The notes: generated by a model from the sequence alone, not told the origin. Positions 23,791 to 32,274 are shown, counted from the first letter of the stretch. The stretch: DNA of 35,528 bases from an uncultured Collinsella sp. (GCA_900545665.1 UQZU01000022.1:1-35528), one strand, 5' to 3'. Made by a program: numbers and translations.

Positions 23791-24426
23791 ATGAATAAAG
23801 ACCTGTATCTGGTTCGTCATGGGCAGACAATATTCAACCTTAAGCGCATTATTCAGGGTTGGAGTGACTCGCCGCTCACGCAGCTGGGATGCGACCAGGC
23901 GGCACGTGCCGGCATGTTTTTGCGCGCACGCGGCATTGAACCCGATCATGCCTACACCTCCACACTTCATCGCACCGAGCAGACTATCGCCAACCTGTGG
24001 CCGGGCTTGGCGTACGAGCGCCTGGACGGCCTGCGTGAGTGGTTCTTTGGCGACTTTGAGGCCGAGCGCGTGATGCTTATGCCCGAGCGGCCGTGGCGAG
24101 ATTTCTATCGTCAGTTTGGCGGCGAGGGCCAGATGCAGGTGCGCGAGCGCATGGCGGCGACGATAACCGATCTTATGCGACGTCCGGACCACGAGTGCGT
24201 GCTCGCGGTGAGCCACGGCTCGGCTATCAAGGAGTTTTTGGACCACGTGCGGGGCGCGGCGGCCGACGAGCGCGAACGCGTGCCGGGCAACTGCTCAGTG
24301 CTGCAGTTTGCGTTTGACGATGCGGCCGATACGTTTGAACTGGTCGAAGTCTTTACGCAGGAAGACTACGCGCGCGAGCTGGGGCTTGAACCGCTCGTGG
24401 CTACTGCAGGTCCGCAGCGCGGATAA
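23791..24426 (+). CDS. Histidine phosphatase family protein (second of pair)
   Basis: A 211-residue paralogue of the preceding gene, about 30 residues longer at the C-terminus. LYLVRHGQTIFN holds the nucleophilic histidine, YTSTLHRTEQT the arginine, LREWFFGDFE the general acid glutamate and VSHGSA the second histidine. GAAAGGA lies before the ATG at 23791; the in-frame start at 23767 overlaps the previous gene and has no ribosome site. The two genes share the same order of motifs and diverge elsewhere, so they are old tandem duplicates or were joined by selection. The operon ends at the hairpin at 24474-24510. Confidence 0.88.
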   Translation: MNKDLYLVRHGQTIFNLKRIIQGWSDSPLTQLGCDQAARAGMFLRARGIEPDHAYTSTLHRTEQTIANLWPGLAYERLDGLREWFFGDFEAERVMLMPERPWRDFYRQFGGEGQMQVRERMAATITDLMRRPDHECVLAVSHGSAIKEFLDHVRGAAADERERVPGNCSVLQFAFDDAADTFELVEVFTQEDYARELGLEPLVATAGPQRG

Positions 24427-24473
24427 CGCGAGCGTGGCGGCTCGGGTCGCCGGCATAACTTCTCGACGCAAAA

Positions 24474-24510
24474 GGGGCGGAGATACATGTACCTGCTGCA
24501 TCTCCGCCCC
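24474..24510. terminator. Terminator between convergent genes
   Basis: GGGGCGGAGAT (24474-24484) pairs with ATCTCCGCCCC (24500-24510). CTGTTTGTT follows on plus and TTTT follows on minus, so it can serve both the phosphatase pair and the DUF1015-like gene. Confidence 0.8.
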
Positions 24511-24555
24511 CTGTTTGTTGAGCTGCCGATTTTTGTGCTGCGTGGTCTGGTCTTG

Positions 24556-25239
24556 CTAGAACCGCGCGACTTGGTGCGTGAGCAGACCCGTCGGAACCTG
24601 CGGCGCGGCGCCGGCGATCTGCGCGGCGGGGAACAGTGCGGCTACAGCAAAGTTGAACGGCTCTTTGCCCGTGTAGGTGCCGGCGGAACGGGCCTCATCG
24701 GCCAGGAGCTGTGATACCCCGACTAGTGCGCCAGCGTAGGCAGGGTCGTCGGCCAGTGCCGGCTCCGGCGCCTGGTCGAGCATGGCACGGATGGCGCCGA
24801 CGGCGTCCTCGCGCTTGACCTCCCACACGCGGTGCGTAATGCCCGCGGGGTCGGTGACGGCGTAGAGCGAGGCGCCCTCTTTGGCAGCGCCCAGGATGAT
24901 GTCCATGACGGGCGACGCCTCGTAGGCGAGCGACACGGGGCGCGGCTGAACTTTGAGTTCGGCGATCGCGTGCGCAGCGGCGGCCACGTCGGCGCTGGCA
25001 TCGCCCTTGCCGCCCGCAAGTACACTCGTCGGGCAGATCGCCACGACACCCGTCACACGTCCCGGCTCGCCCGAGCATTCGTACACGTAATACGCCGCAC
25101 CCGGGTCCTTGAGCATCAGACCATCGGCAATGGCTCCGCGCAGAGCATCGTTGCCGCTCAGGATGCTGCCCATTGCAGGCAGCGCCTCGAGCACGCGGTC
25201 CTGAGCCGGGCGGATGCAGGGAAACGGAAGTGCTTTCAT
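24556..25239 (-). CDS. Shortened DUF1015-like protein
   Basis: A 227-residue protein that aligns by eye with DUF1015 proteins (about 400 residues), which commonly accompany serA and serC in anaerobes. Retained pieces are FPCIRPAQDRVLEALP at the N-terminus, a middle DGLMLKDPGAAYYVYE followed by GRVTGVVAI, SPVMDIILGAA then ITHRVWEVKRED, and KEPFNFAVAALFPAAQ near the end. The conserved ADGHHR motif of the family is replaced by ADDPAYAGA at the expected place, the HE-x-T motif is absent, and about 170-190 C-terminal residues are missing. The frame is intact over its length, so it may be a functional mini-form or an early relic. It starts 39 bases after the M20 peptidase stop, probably in the same transcript. 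No biochemical role is known for DUF1015. Confidence 0.65.
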   Translation of the reverse strand: MKALPFPCIRPAQDRVLEALPAMGSILSGNDALRGAIADGLMLKDPGAAYYVYECSGEPGRVTGVVAICPTSVLAGGKGDASADVAAAAHAIAELKVQPRPVSLAYEASPVMDIILGAAKEGASLYAVTDPAGITHRVWEVKREDAVGAIRAMLDQAPEPALADDPAYAGALVGVSQLLADEARSAGTYTGKEPFNFAVAALFPAAQIAGAAPQVPTGLLTHQVARF

Positions 25240-25278
25240 GGGCGGTCCTAACGCACGAGTCGGTTTGTTCGCGGCTTA

Positions 25279-26499
25279 TTATGCCCCAACTTGGCCGCTC
25301 GCGTCCCAGAGCACGTTATCGGCGAGCGCGATTAGCACCTGCTGACAACGAACGATATCGGCGTGGGGCACATATTCGTTGGGCTTGTGCGCGAGCGCGA
25401 GCGACCCGGGACCGTAGCTCATGCAATTGCGGTTACCTGTCTTGCCGGCAATGACGGCGGTGTCGGTGTAGCCGGTAAAGAAGCCGACGGTCGTGTCCAC
25501 GTCCGTCACGTCATCGGCGGCACGCATGAGCGCTGCTAGAAGGGGAGAGTTCGGGTCGCGCTCGATGGCGGGGCGGTCGCCCGTCACGGTGTAGCTGCCA
25601 TGGCAACCGGGAACGGCGGCTTCGGCGACGGCGATGGCCTGCTCTACCATGCGCGTCGCGGCGGCCGTATCGGTCGGCGGGGTCAGACGCATGTCGACCC
25701 AGACTTTGGCGCGGTCGGGCACGACATAGGGGCGATATCCGCCCTCGATTTGGCCAAACGTGATGGTCGAAGGCCCCAGCTCATCGTGCGCGGGCAGCGC
25801 CATAAACGCGCGACGGAGCGAACACACGACCTCGGCTATGGCGGCGACGGCATCCGCGCCCTTCCAGGGCTGGCTCGCATGCGCCGTCACGCCAGTCATT
25901 TCAATTTCGAACCACGTACGCCCCTTGTGCGCTACCTGGATCTGTCCGTCGGTGGGCTCGGTGTCCAGCACCCATTCACGCGAGCCGACCCAGCCGGCAT
26001 CGATAGCTGCCTCTGAACCACGCATAAAGTCTTCCTCGTCGACCGAGCAGATGAGTGAAAAGCCGCGGTGGGGCAGCTCGCCTTCTGCCGCCACGCGCTC
26101 GAGCGTATGGACCAGTGCGGCAATGGCGCAGGCCAGGCCACCCTTCATATCGCAGGCACCACGGCCGTAGAGTTTATCGTTGCGCACGATCGCTCCGAGC
26201 GGCGGAATGTCCGCGTCCCAGCCATCGCCCAAGGTGACGGTATCCAAATGGCAGATGTAGACGAGCCGTGGCTCGTCGCTTTGGCCCGGCACGGTGACCA
26301 TTAGATTGCGGCGTCCGGGGAGTACTTCGTGCTCTGCAATCTGCACGGCATCGAGTACCGGATAGCTCAGCTGCGCCAACCGTTCCTCAACCAACGCTTT
26401 GATATAGCGCTCAATCTCGTCCTCATACGCACCCGGGTCTGAACTGTCGATCCGCACGAGCCCTTGCGTAAGCCGCCAAGCAAAATCTGTATCAACCAT
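25279..26499 (-). CDS. M20 family metallopeptidase (ArgE/DapE/CPG2-type)
   Basis: A cytosolic two-zinc hydrolase of amide bonds. The 406-residue protein has HLDTVTLGDGWD (first metal histidine and aspartate), GRGACDMKGGLA (bridging aspartate), SVDEEDFMRGSEA (catalytic and metal glutamates), WVLDTEPTDG and, near the C-terminus, LAHKPNEYV (histidine). The dimerisation domain lies between about residues 175 and 290. Members deacylate acetylornithine, succinyl-diaminopimelate or acyl-amino acids, and sequence does not settle which. GTGAGGTG precedes the ATG at 26499; an open frame to 26646 runs back into the serA terminator and is rejected. It begins after a terminator and so is a unit apart from serCA, shared with the DUF1015-like gene. 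Confidence 0.88.
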   Translation of the reverse strand: MVDTDFAWRLTQGLVRIDSSDPGAYEDEIERYIKALVEERLAQLSYPVLDAVQIAEHEVLPGRRNLMVTVPGQSDEPRLVYICHLDTVTLGDGWDADIPPLGAIVRNDKLYGRGACDMKGGLACAIAALVHTLERVAAEGELPHRGFSLICSVDEEDFMRGSEAAIDAGWVGSREWVLDTEPTDGQIQVAHKGRTWFEIEMTGVTAHASQPWKGADAVAAIAEVVCSLRRAFMALPAHDELGPSTITFGQIEGGYRPYVVPDRAKVWVDMRLTPPTDTAAATRMVEQAIAVAEAAVPGCHGSYTVTGDRPAIERDPNSPLLAALMRAADDVTDVDTTVGFFTGYTDTAVIAGKTGNRNCMSYGPGSLALAHKPNEYVPHADIVRCQQVLIALADNVLWDASGQVGA

Positions 26500-26577
26500 A
26501 GGCACCTCACAGATAGTTAGGTCAACATACAGATTGTATGCCAAGAAGCGGCTCAGTGCATTTAATGGAGCGCTCAC

Positions 26578-26613
26578 AAAAATGGGGGCGCCTCTCGTGC
26601 GAAAGGCGCCCCC
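26578..26613 (-). terminator. Intrinsic terminator of the serC-serA operon
   Basis: GGGGGCGCCT (26584-26593) pairs perfectly with AGGCGCCCCC (26604-26613). On the minus strand it is followed by ATTTTTG (A-run 26578-26582 on plus). Confidence 0.9.
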
Positions 26614-26676
26614 GCGGGCATTCAATGTCAGCGACGGGCAGGCCACATGGGGAACTGCCCGTCAGGTCAGTCGGCG

Positions 26677-27840
26677 CTACTTGATCACGCGCACGCGATA
26701 CATCGACGGAATCTGCTTGAGCGCCTCGATGGTGCTGCTGTCTAGGTGTTCGTCGGTGTCGAACATGGTGTAGGCGTTCTCGCCGGCGGACTCGTTGGTC
26801 ATACGCTGCACGTTGGCGTTGTCCTTGGCCAGGATGGCCGTGATCTGGCCGATCATGTTGGGCACGTTGGCATGCAGGCAGGCAATGCGGCTTGCAGCGC
26901 GCGCCTTGCCCATGCTGCAGGCGGGGTAGTTGACGCTGTGTGCGATGTTGCCGTTCTCCAGGTAATCCTTGAGCTCGCTGATGGCCATGTCGGCGCAGTT
27001 GGCCTCGGCCTCGCCGGTGCCGGCGCCCGAGTGCGTGGTGATAAACGTATTGGGCATCTTGACCGTCTTGGGCGTGGCGAAGTCGCAGCTAAACCAGCTG
27101 AGCTTGCCCTCGCGCAGGGCGGCGTCGACGGCGTCCTCGTCAATGATGGTTTCGCGCGCGTAGTTGATGAGCACGGCGTCCGGTGCCAGCAGGTTAATCT
27201 GTTCGGTGCTGATCATGCCGATGGTGTCGGCCTTGCTGGGCACGTGCACGGTGAGGTAGTCGCAGCCGCGGCAGAGATCCTCGAGCGTGCCCACGCGCTG
27301 CACCTCGCGGCTCAGCACCCACGCGTGCTCGACGGAAATGAACGGGTCGTAGCCGTAAACGTCCATGCCCAGATCGACGCAGGCGTTGGCGACCTTGGAG
27401 CCCACGTTGCCCAGGCCGATGACACCGATGCGCTTGCCCTTGAGCTCGCGGCCCACAAAGGCCTTCTTGGCCTTTTCGGCATCGACCTGAATCTCGGGGT
27501 CGTCGGCGTTGTCACGCACCCAGTTCATTGATTGCACCACGCCGCGGCTCGAGAGCACCAGCATGCCTAGGACGAGCTCCTTAACGGCGTTGCTGTTGGC
27601 GCCGGGGGAGTTAAAGACGACGACGCCCTTCTTGGCGTACTCCTCGACGGGGATGTTGTTGACGCCGGCGCCGCAGCGGGCGATGGCGCGGATGCCCTCG
27701 GGCAGCTCGTAGCCGTGCAGGTCGGTCGAGCGCATCAGAATGGCGTCGGCCTCTTCGGCGGTGCTCACAAACTCGTAGCCCTCACCAAACTCGACCTTGC
27801 CGTCCTTGGTAATGTCATCGATGGTTTTAATCTTGCGCAT
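26677..27840 (-). CDS. serA: D-3-phosphoglycerate dehydrogenase with C-terminal ACT domain
   Basis: It oxidises 3-phosphoglycerate to 3-phosphohydroxypyruvate, the first step of serine synthesis. The 387-residue protein has the NAD-binding GVIGLGNVGSKVA (near residue 139), the substrate arginine in NYARE and the catalytic histidine in TTHSGAGTGEAE. The catalytic glutamate usually in a DVFxxEP motif is not found; FSCDFATPKT stands there, which I recall as a feature of the clostridial-type SerA clade (DFPN). Residues from about 318 form an ACT domain (ANVPNMIGQITAILAKDNANVQRM), the usual serine feedback site. AAGGAG lies before the ATG, 71 bases after serC. The two form an operon ended by the terminator at 26578-26613. 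Confidence 0.94.
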   Translation of the reverse strand: MRKIKTIDDITKDGKVEFGEGYEFVSTAEEADAILMRSTDLHGYELPEGIRAIARCGAGVNNIPVEEYAKKGVVVFNSPGANSNAVKELVLGMLVLSSRGVVQSMNWVRDNADDPEIQVDAEKAKKAFVGRELKGKRIGVIGLGNVGSKVANACVDLGMDVYGYDPFISVEHAWVLSREVQRVGTLEDLCRGCDYLTVHVPSKADTIGMISTEQINLLAPDAVLINYARETIIDEDAVDAALREGKLSWFSCDFATPKTVKMPNTFITTHSGAGTGEAEANCADMAISELKDYLENGNIAHSVNYPACSMGKARAASRIACLHANVPNMIGQITAILAKDNANVQRMTNESAGENAYTMFDTDEHLDSSTIEALKQIPSMYRVRVIK

Positions 27841-27911
27841 GGAAAACTCCTTAGCAGGTTTTGATCTATACAGGGTGGTCTGAGATGGCTGATCGGCCCG
27901 CGCGTTGCGGG

Positions 27912-29036
27912 CTAGTTAGATCGCGGGCTCAAACTAAGCTGCGCTTCGAAGTCCTTCATGTACGAGGCCAGTGCCTGCACATCTTCCATGGTTACGGCGT
28001 TGTAGACGCTAGCGCGCATGCCGCCCACCAGGCGATGGCCCTTGACGTTTTGAATCTGGTGCTCTGCCGCGCCTGCGACAAAGGCCGCGTCGAGTTCGGC
28101 GTCGCCGGTGCGGAAGGTGACGTTGGCGATGGAGCGGCTGTCGGCCTGTGTGGTGCCATGGAACAGCACGCTGTGCTCGAGCAGGTCATAGAGCAGATTG
28201 GCCTTGGCCCAGTTGCGCTCGGCCATGGCGGCAAGTCCGCCGGTTTTCTCAACCCAACGGAACACCTTGCCGCATACGTAGATACCAAAGGTGTTGGGCG
28301 TGTTGAGCATGGAGCCCTTGGCGGCCTGGGTCTTGAGGTCCATGTACTGCGGCGTCTGCGCAAAGGCGGGGCCATCTGCGATGAGGTCGTCGCGCACGAT
28401 GACCACGGTCACACCCGCGGCGCCGGCGTTTTTCTGCGCGCCGGCGTAGATGAGCCCGTAGCGCTCGACGTCGAGCGGCTGCGATAGAAAGCAGCTCGAG
28501 ACATCGGCGACCAGCGGCACGTCGCCGCAATCGGGCAGCTCGTGGAACATGGTGCCAAAGATGGTGTTGTTCTGGCAGATGTAGACGTAGTCGAGCCCGT
28601 CGCCCGCGGCCTCGGCGGCAATGCGCGCGTTGATGTCGGCCATGTCGGGAATGCGGTCGAAGTTGGTGTCCTCGGAACTCGCGAGCAACACGGCCTCGCC
28701 GTACTTGGCGGCTTCTTTGTATGCCTTGTTGGCAAAGTTGCCGGTCACGATGTAGCCGGCGCGCCCGCGGCACATGAGGTTCATGGGGATGCCCGCAAAC
28801 TGCAGCGTGGCGCCGCCCTGCAAAAACAGGACGCGGTAGTTGTCGGGGATGCTCAGCAGGCGACGCAGGGTTGCCTCGGCGTCGTCGATGATCTGCTGGT
28901 ACATGCTAGATCGATGGCTCATCTCGAGCACGGACATGCCGCAACCGCGGTAGTCCATCATCTCGTCGGCGATCTCGGCGAGCACGCTTGTAGACAGCGC
29001 GGCCGGGCCAGCTGAGAAGTTGTGCACACGTGCCAT
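27912..29036 (-). CDS. serC: Phosphoserine aminotransferase
   Basis: A PLP enzyme that converts 3-phosphohydroxypyruvate and glutamate to phosphoserine. The 374-residue protein opens with ARVHNFSAGPAALS, contains the motif MSHRSSMY, GGATLQFAGIPMNL (phosphate and PLP contacts), VADVSSCFLSQPLD (aspartate to the PLP ring) and the PLP lysine in YAGAQKNAGAAG. The C-terminal small domain ends with GHRLVGGMRASVYNA. GAGGGGGAACT precedes the start at about ten bases. It is the first gene of serC-serA; a serB gene is not seen in the window. Confidence 0.95.
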   Translation of the reverse strand: MARVHNFSAGPAALSTSVLAEIADEMMDYRGCGMSVLEMSHRSSMYQQIIDDAEATLRRLLSIPDNYRVLFLQGGATLQFAGIPMNLMCRGRAGYIVTGNFANKAYKEAAKYGEAVLLASSEDTNFDRIPDMADINARIAAEAAGDGLDYVYICQNNTIFGTMFHELPDCGDVPLVADVSSCFLSQPLDVERYGLIYAGAQKNAGAAGVTVVIVRDDLIADGPAFAQTPQYMDLKTQAAKGSMLNTPNTFGIYVCGKVFRWVEKTGGLAAMAERNWAKANLLYDLLEHSVLFHGTTQADSRSIANVTFRTGDAELDAAFVAGAAEHQIQNVKGHRLVGGMRASVYNAVTMEDVQALASYMKDFEAQLSLSPRSN

Positions 29037-29171
29037 CTTCTAGTTCCCCCTCGTAGTCGTTTGGACGTTCGGGATACTTTAGCACAGTGGAGCGCCAGGC
29101 GCGACCGTATCACGGTAAAACTCGACTGCGCCGCTATGATTTACAGGATGGTTACATGGGGGAGGGGTGCT

Positions 29172-29264
29172 TTACTCCTCAAGCAAATCCAAATCTGCGA
29201 GCGAAGGCATGAGGTTCTCTAGGCGCTTGATCTCTTCGTCGCAAATTAGCCACTTCCTGGTCAC
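29172..29264 (-). CDS. Small hypothetical ORF overlapping the antiporter stop codon
   Basis: A 30-residue frame starts with GTG overlapping the antiporter's TAG stop (TAGTG) and ends with TAA. The peptide runs VTRKWLICDEEIKRLENLMP and ends in DLDLLEE, an acidic, helix-like pattern. It has no ribosome site of its own and would depend on re-initiation. It could equally be the tail of a lost gene. The frame stays open for several codons upstream inside the antiporter gene. Confidence 0.25.
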   Translation of the reverse strand: MTRKWLICDEEIKRLENLMPSLADLDLLEE

Positions 29265-30865
29265 TACGACGCCAGCGTGGCGATGACGGCTTCGTCGCCG
29301 GCGTATATGAGGGTGTTACCGTCGGGGATGATCGTTTGACCGTCGCGCTTGAGCATCACGACGATAAAGGGGTGCTTGCCTTGCGGCACGTCGCGTAGAC
29401 GTTGGCCGGCCAGACGCCCGTGGGGTGTCACGGTGACCTCACGCAGCGTAACCTCGGCACGCTCTTCAAACGTCGGGGCAGCCATCACCAACAGGTCGCC
29501 TTCCTCAATCACGGTATCGCCATTGGGCAGCACCGGGTGCGCGCCATCGCGCAGCACCAGGACCACGAGCATGTCCGTTGCACTGCCAATATCGGCAAGC
29601 GAGCGCCCGGCAAACGGATGGCCCACGCCCACCTTGAGCTTAACAAACGACATGCCGTCCTCGTCGCGGTAATCGTTAAACGTACGGCGCACGTCGCCTT
29701 CCGCGTCGATCATATTGAGCTTTTTCGCCACCGCCGGTAGCAGCGAGCCCTGCACCACAATGCTCGACACGGCAATCACAAATACCAGGTCAAACAGGTC
29801 GTGACCGCCAGGAACACCGGCCACCACGGTAAAGAGGCTAAACACGACCGAAGCCGCGCCGCGCAGACCCGCCCAGCTTACGAGCGCAACCTGGCGAGGG
29901 TTCGTCTTAAAGGGCGCTAGGAGCACGCCGACGGCGATGGGGCGGCTCACAAAGAGCATAAACGCCATGAGCGCCAGGCCCGGCAGCAGCATCTGCGGCA
30001 GGCGTGCGGGCGTTACGAGCAGGCCGAGCAAGAAGAAGATCGTCATCTCGGCCATCTCGGTGAGGGTATCGAAGAAGTGCGCCATCTCGACCTTGCCGGT
30101 GATGTCGCTCGCACCCAGCACAATGCCGGCCAGGTACACGGCCAAAAATCCGTTGCCGCCCAGGTAGCTCGGCAGCGCGTAGGCGACGATGGCCACGGCG
30201 AACAAAAAGATGGTCTGCGCGCCCTCGGCCGTTGCGTGCGCGCGTTCAATCAGGCGGCCCGCCGCCCAGCCGATGGCGAGGCCCAGGCCCACGCCCAAGA
30301 TAATCTGCTTGGCCAGCAGTGCGGGAATGTTGATGTCGCCGCCGGCCGCGAGTGTGGCGAGCACGGCGGTGAGCATATAGGCGACGGGATCGTTGGAGCC
30401 CGATTCGACCTCGAGCAGCGAGTCGGTGCCGCCCCTCAGCGACAGGCTGTGCTCGCGCAGAACGCTAAAGACGCTGGCCGCGTCGGTGGACGCCACGACC
30501 GATCCCAACAGCAGGCCGCCGATCCAGTCGAAGCCCAGTACAAAGTGGGCGAACACGCCGGTGATGCCTGCGGTGATGACGACGCCGAGCGTGCTCAGCA
30601 GCACCGCCGGCGCGGCGACGGGCTTGGCGCGGTCGATATTGGTGTTAAAGCCGCCGTAGGACATGATGAATAGCAGCGCCGTGCTGCAGACGGTTTCGGT
30701 GAGCGCGTAGTCGCTAAAGTCGATGTGTGCCGGGCCGTTGACGCCCAGCAGCATGCCGAGTGCGATAAAGATGAGCAGGGTGGGGAAGGGGAGTTTTTTG
30801 CCGACGGGTTTGATGGTCAGGCACAAAATGATGACGAGGCCGATAAAGAGAAGGATCTGGTTCAT
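29264..30865 (-). CDS. NhaP2/CvrA-type potassium/proton antiporter
   Basis: A CPA1-family cation/proton antiporter of the inner membrane that exports K+ (or Na+) and helps with pH and volume control. The 533-residue protein has 12-13 predicted membrane helices to about residue 385. SVVASTDAASVFSVL and ESGSNDPVAYML hold the conserved transport aspartates, and WAGLRGAASVVFSL is the family helix. From about residue 400 there is a cytosolic RCK_C (TrkA-C) domain (VKLKVGVGHPFAGRSLADIG to near 470), followed by a second TrkA-C-like segment to the end. AGGAG lies about 12 bases before the ATG. It is slightly shorter than E. coli CvrA (578). It is not clearly in an operon. Confidence 0.9.
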   Translation of the reverse strand: MNQILLFIGLVIILCLTIKPVGKKLPFPTLLIFIALGMLLGVNGPAHIDFSDYALTETVCSTALLFIMSYGGFNTNIDRAKPVAAPAVLLSTLGVVITAGITGVFAHFVLGFDWIGGLLLGSVVASTDAASVFSVLREHSLSLRGGTDSLLEVESGSNDPVAYMLTAVLATLAAGGDINIPALLAKQIILGVGLGLAIGWAAGRLIERAHATAEGAQTIFLFAVAIVAYALPSYLGGNGFLAVYLAGIVLGASDITGKVEMAHFFDTLTEMAEMTIFFLLGLLVTPARLPQMLLPGLALMAFMLFVSRPIAVGVLLAPFKTNPRQVALVSWAGLRGAASVVFSLFTVVAGVPGGHDLFDLVFVIAVSSIVVQGSLLPAVAKKLNMIDAEGDVRRTFNDYRDEDGMSFVKLKVGVGHPFAGRSLADIGSATDMLVVLVLRDGAHPVLPNGDTVIEEGDLLVMAAPTFEERAEVTLREVTVTPHGRLAGQRLRDVPQGKHPFIVVMLKRDGQTIIPDGNTLIYAGDEAVIATLAS

Positions 30866-31118
30866 GGATGGTGTCCGCTCCTGGGTGGTTGGCGTGGCAC
30901 GGTCAGTTGTCTGCGGTTATTTGTACCCAAAGATGGTGGGTTTATGGGGTTGGATTGCGGGCGTGCGCGATATCGTCATAGACGGCTGCCGTCTTTGCCT
31001 CTGCTCGGAAACCCTTTCCAGCTTTATTGCAACGGAGTACAATGAGTAACATTTAAGTTCAACTTGAAGTTTTAGTTGCGGCGTCGGGCTTCGGCCGCAA
31101 TGCAAGGAGAGGCGTACC

Positions 31119-31958
31119 ATGGCGATCTATGTGACATCTGATGCTCACGGGCACGTGCGTGCGCTTGACGAGGCCCTGTCTAAGATCTCGTTGACGTCCG
31201 ACGACACGTTGTACGTGCTGGGCGACATGATCGATCGTGGGCCCGATCCGGTCGGCGTTATTAAGCTCGTACGCTCGCTGCCCAACGCCCGCGTGCTCAA
31301 GGGTAATCACGAGCAGATCATGCTCGATGCCATCATTGGTCAGGATCCGCTCGATGCCGAGACCTGGGATATCAACGGTGGCTGGACGACGCGCGAGCAG
31401 CTCAACGACATGGAATTTGAGGCATACGAGGAGCTCGTGCGATGGATGGCCGCGCTGCCGCTCTACGCGGTGGTCGAGACCGAGGAGCGCCCGTATCTGC
31501 TGGTACATGCTGGAATCGAGATGAAGGCGGCGCGCGCGTTTTTGCTTGAGCATGGTGTCGATTGTGCCGATGGCGTCGGAGCGGTCGATGCCGATCGCGA
31601 GCTGCTGCAGCAAATGCTCGCCGTACAGTCGTCCGATGACTTGCTCTGGATTCGTCACGGCTATTGGGATGTGCCGACCGGGCTGCTTTCTGCCGAGGGC
31701 AAGGGTCCGGTCGTGGTGAGCGGTCACACGCCAACGGTGTCGCTCGGGCGTTATTGCGAGGTCGGTGGTCTTGCGGGGCTCGATGAGGAGTCGGGCCGCG
31801 GGCAGATCGTGCGCCTGGGCGGCGAGGATGCCGCCGGTGTGCCCGATCGCATCGACATCGACTGCGCTGCCGCCACCGGCTCCGAGTTCGGTCGCGTGGG
31901 CATCCTGCGCCTGGACGACGGGGCGGAGTTCTACGCGAACATCAACCCGGGCGAATAA
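31119..31958 (+). CDS. PPP-type metallophosphatase (serine/threonine phosphatase-like)
   Basis: A 279-residue cytosolic metallophosphatase. DAHGH (residues 9-13), GDMIDRGPD (35-43) and GNHE (64-67) are the three metal-binding motifs of the PPP superfamily, followed by LVHAGIE and VSGHTPT, the remaining histidine ligands. The order is that of bacterial PrpA/PrpE and lambda-type phosphatases, which dephosphorylate proteins or diadenosine polyphosphates. AAGGAGAGG at 31104-31112 fixes the ATG. A TACAAT -10 lies at 31039-31044 with TTTCCA 17 bases before it. An 11-bp dyad TTCAACTTGAA lies at 31058-31068 in the leader, a possible operator. Confidence 0.85.
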   Translation: MAIYVTSDAHGHVRALDEALSKISLTSDDTLYVLGDMIDRGPDPVGVIKLVRSLPNARVLKGNHEQIMLDAIIGQDPLDAETWDINGGWTTREQLNDMEFEAYEELVRWMAALPLYAVVETEERPYLLVHAGIEMKAARAFLLEHGVDCADGVGAVDADRELLQQMLAVQSSDDLLWIRHGYWDVPTGLLSAEGKGPVVVSGHTPTVSLGRYCEVGGLAGLDEESGRGQIVRLGGEDAAGVPDRIDIDCAAATGSEFGRVGILRLDDGAEFYANINPGE

Positions 31959-32072
31959 TCGGTGCAAGGGGTAGCTAATTTGGGACGGGGCTTTTTTGAC
32001 TACTTTTGCCCTTCTGCCCGCTAATTGATTTCTCTGGGACGGGGATTAAATAATCATTTGGCTGCCCGCTGG
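31959..32072. repeat. Imperfect tandem repeat with GGGACGGGG core
   Basis: Two units, each made of GCTAAT, then a GGGACGGGG core, an AT-rich segment and TGCCC, run in series (about 31974-32020 and 32021-32071); TGCCCGCT joins them and recurs at the end of the second. No gene or terminator is visible. The block leads straight into the inverted-repeat element at 32073. Confidence 0.55.
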
Positions 32073-32195
32073 CTAAGTGAGTAGACTTTTTTGGAAATGC
32101 CGAGCACCCAACATATTTGCCTCAATAAAACCGCAGGTCACAGACTTGTGCTCTGTTGGTGTGGTCGGAGATTCGGTAAAAGTCTACTCACTTAG
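32073..32195. mobile_element. MITE-like element with perfect 18-bp terminal inverted repeats
   Basis: The ends 32073-32090 and 32178-32195 are exact inverted copies (CTAAGTGAGTAGACTTTT type). The inside also pairs in part: CACCCAACA (32105-32113) with TGTTGGTG (32154-32161), and CACA-GACT-TGTG near 32139. There is no coding frame and no clear target-site duplication. It may be a non-autonomous mobile element or a large structured RNA; the class is inferred from shape only. Confidence 0.55.
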
Positions 32196-32274
32196 TTTTG
32201 CGTGATGAATATTGTCCGCAACGAGACCCCAGACGGGGTGATTCCATCGCAAATTCCGGTGACCGGGCAGCTAA

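Noticed and set aside
29022..29222. 66-codon plus-strand frame upstream of serC
   Set aside because: It overlaps the serC start, has no ribosome site and no protein-like composition.
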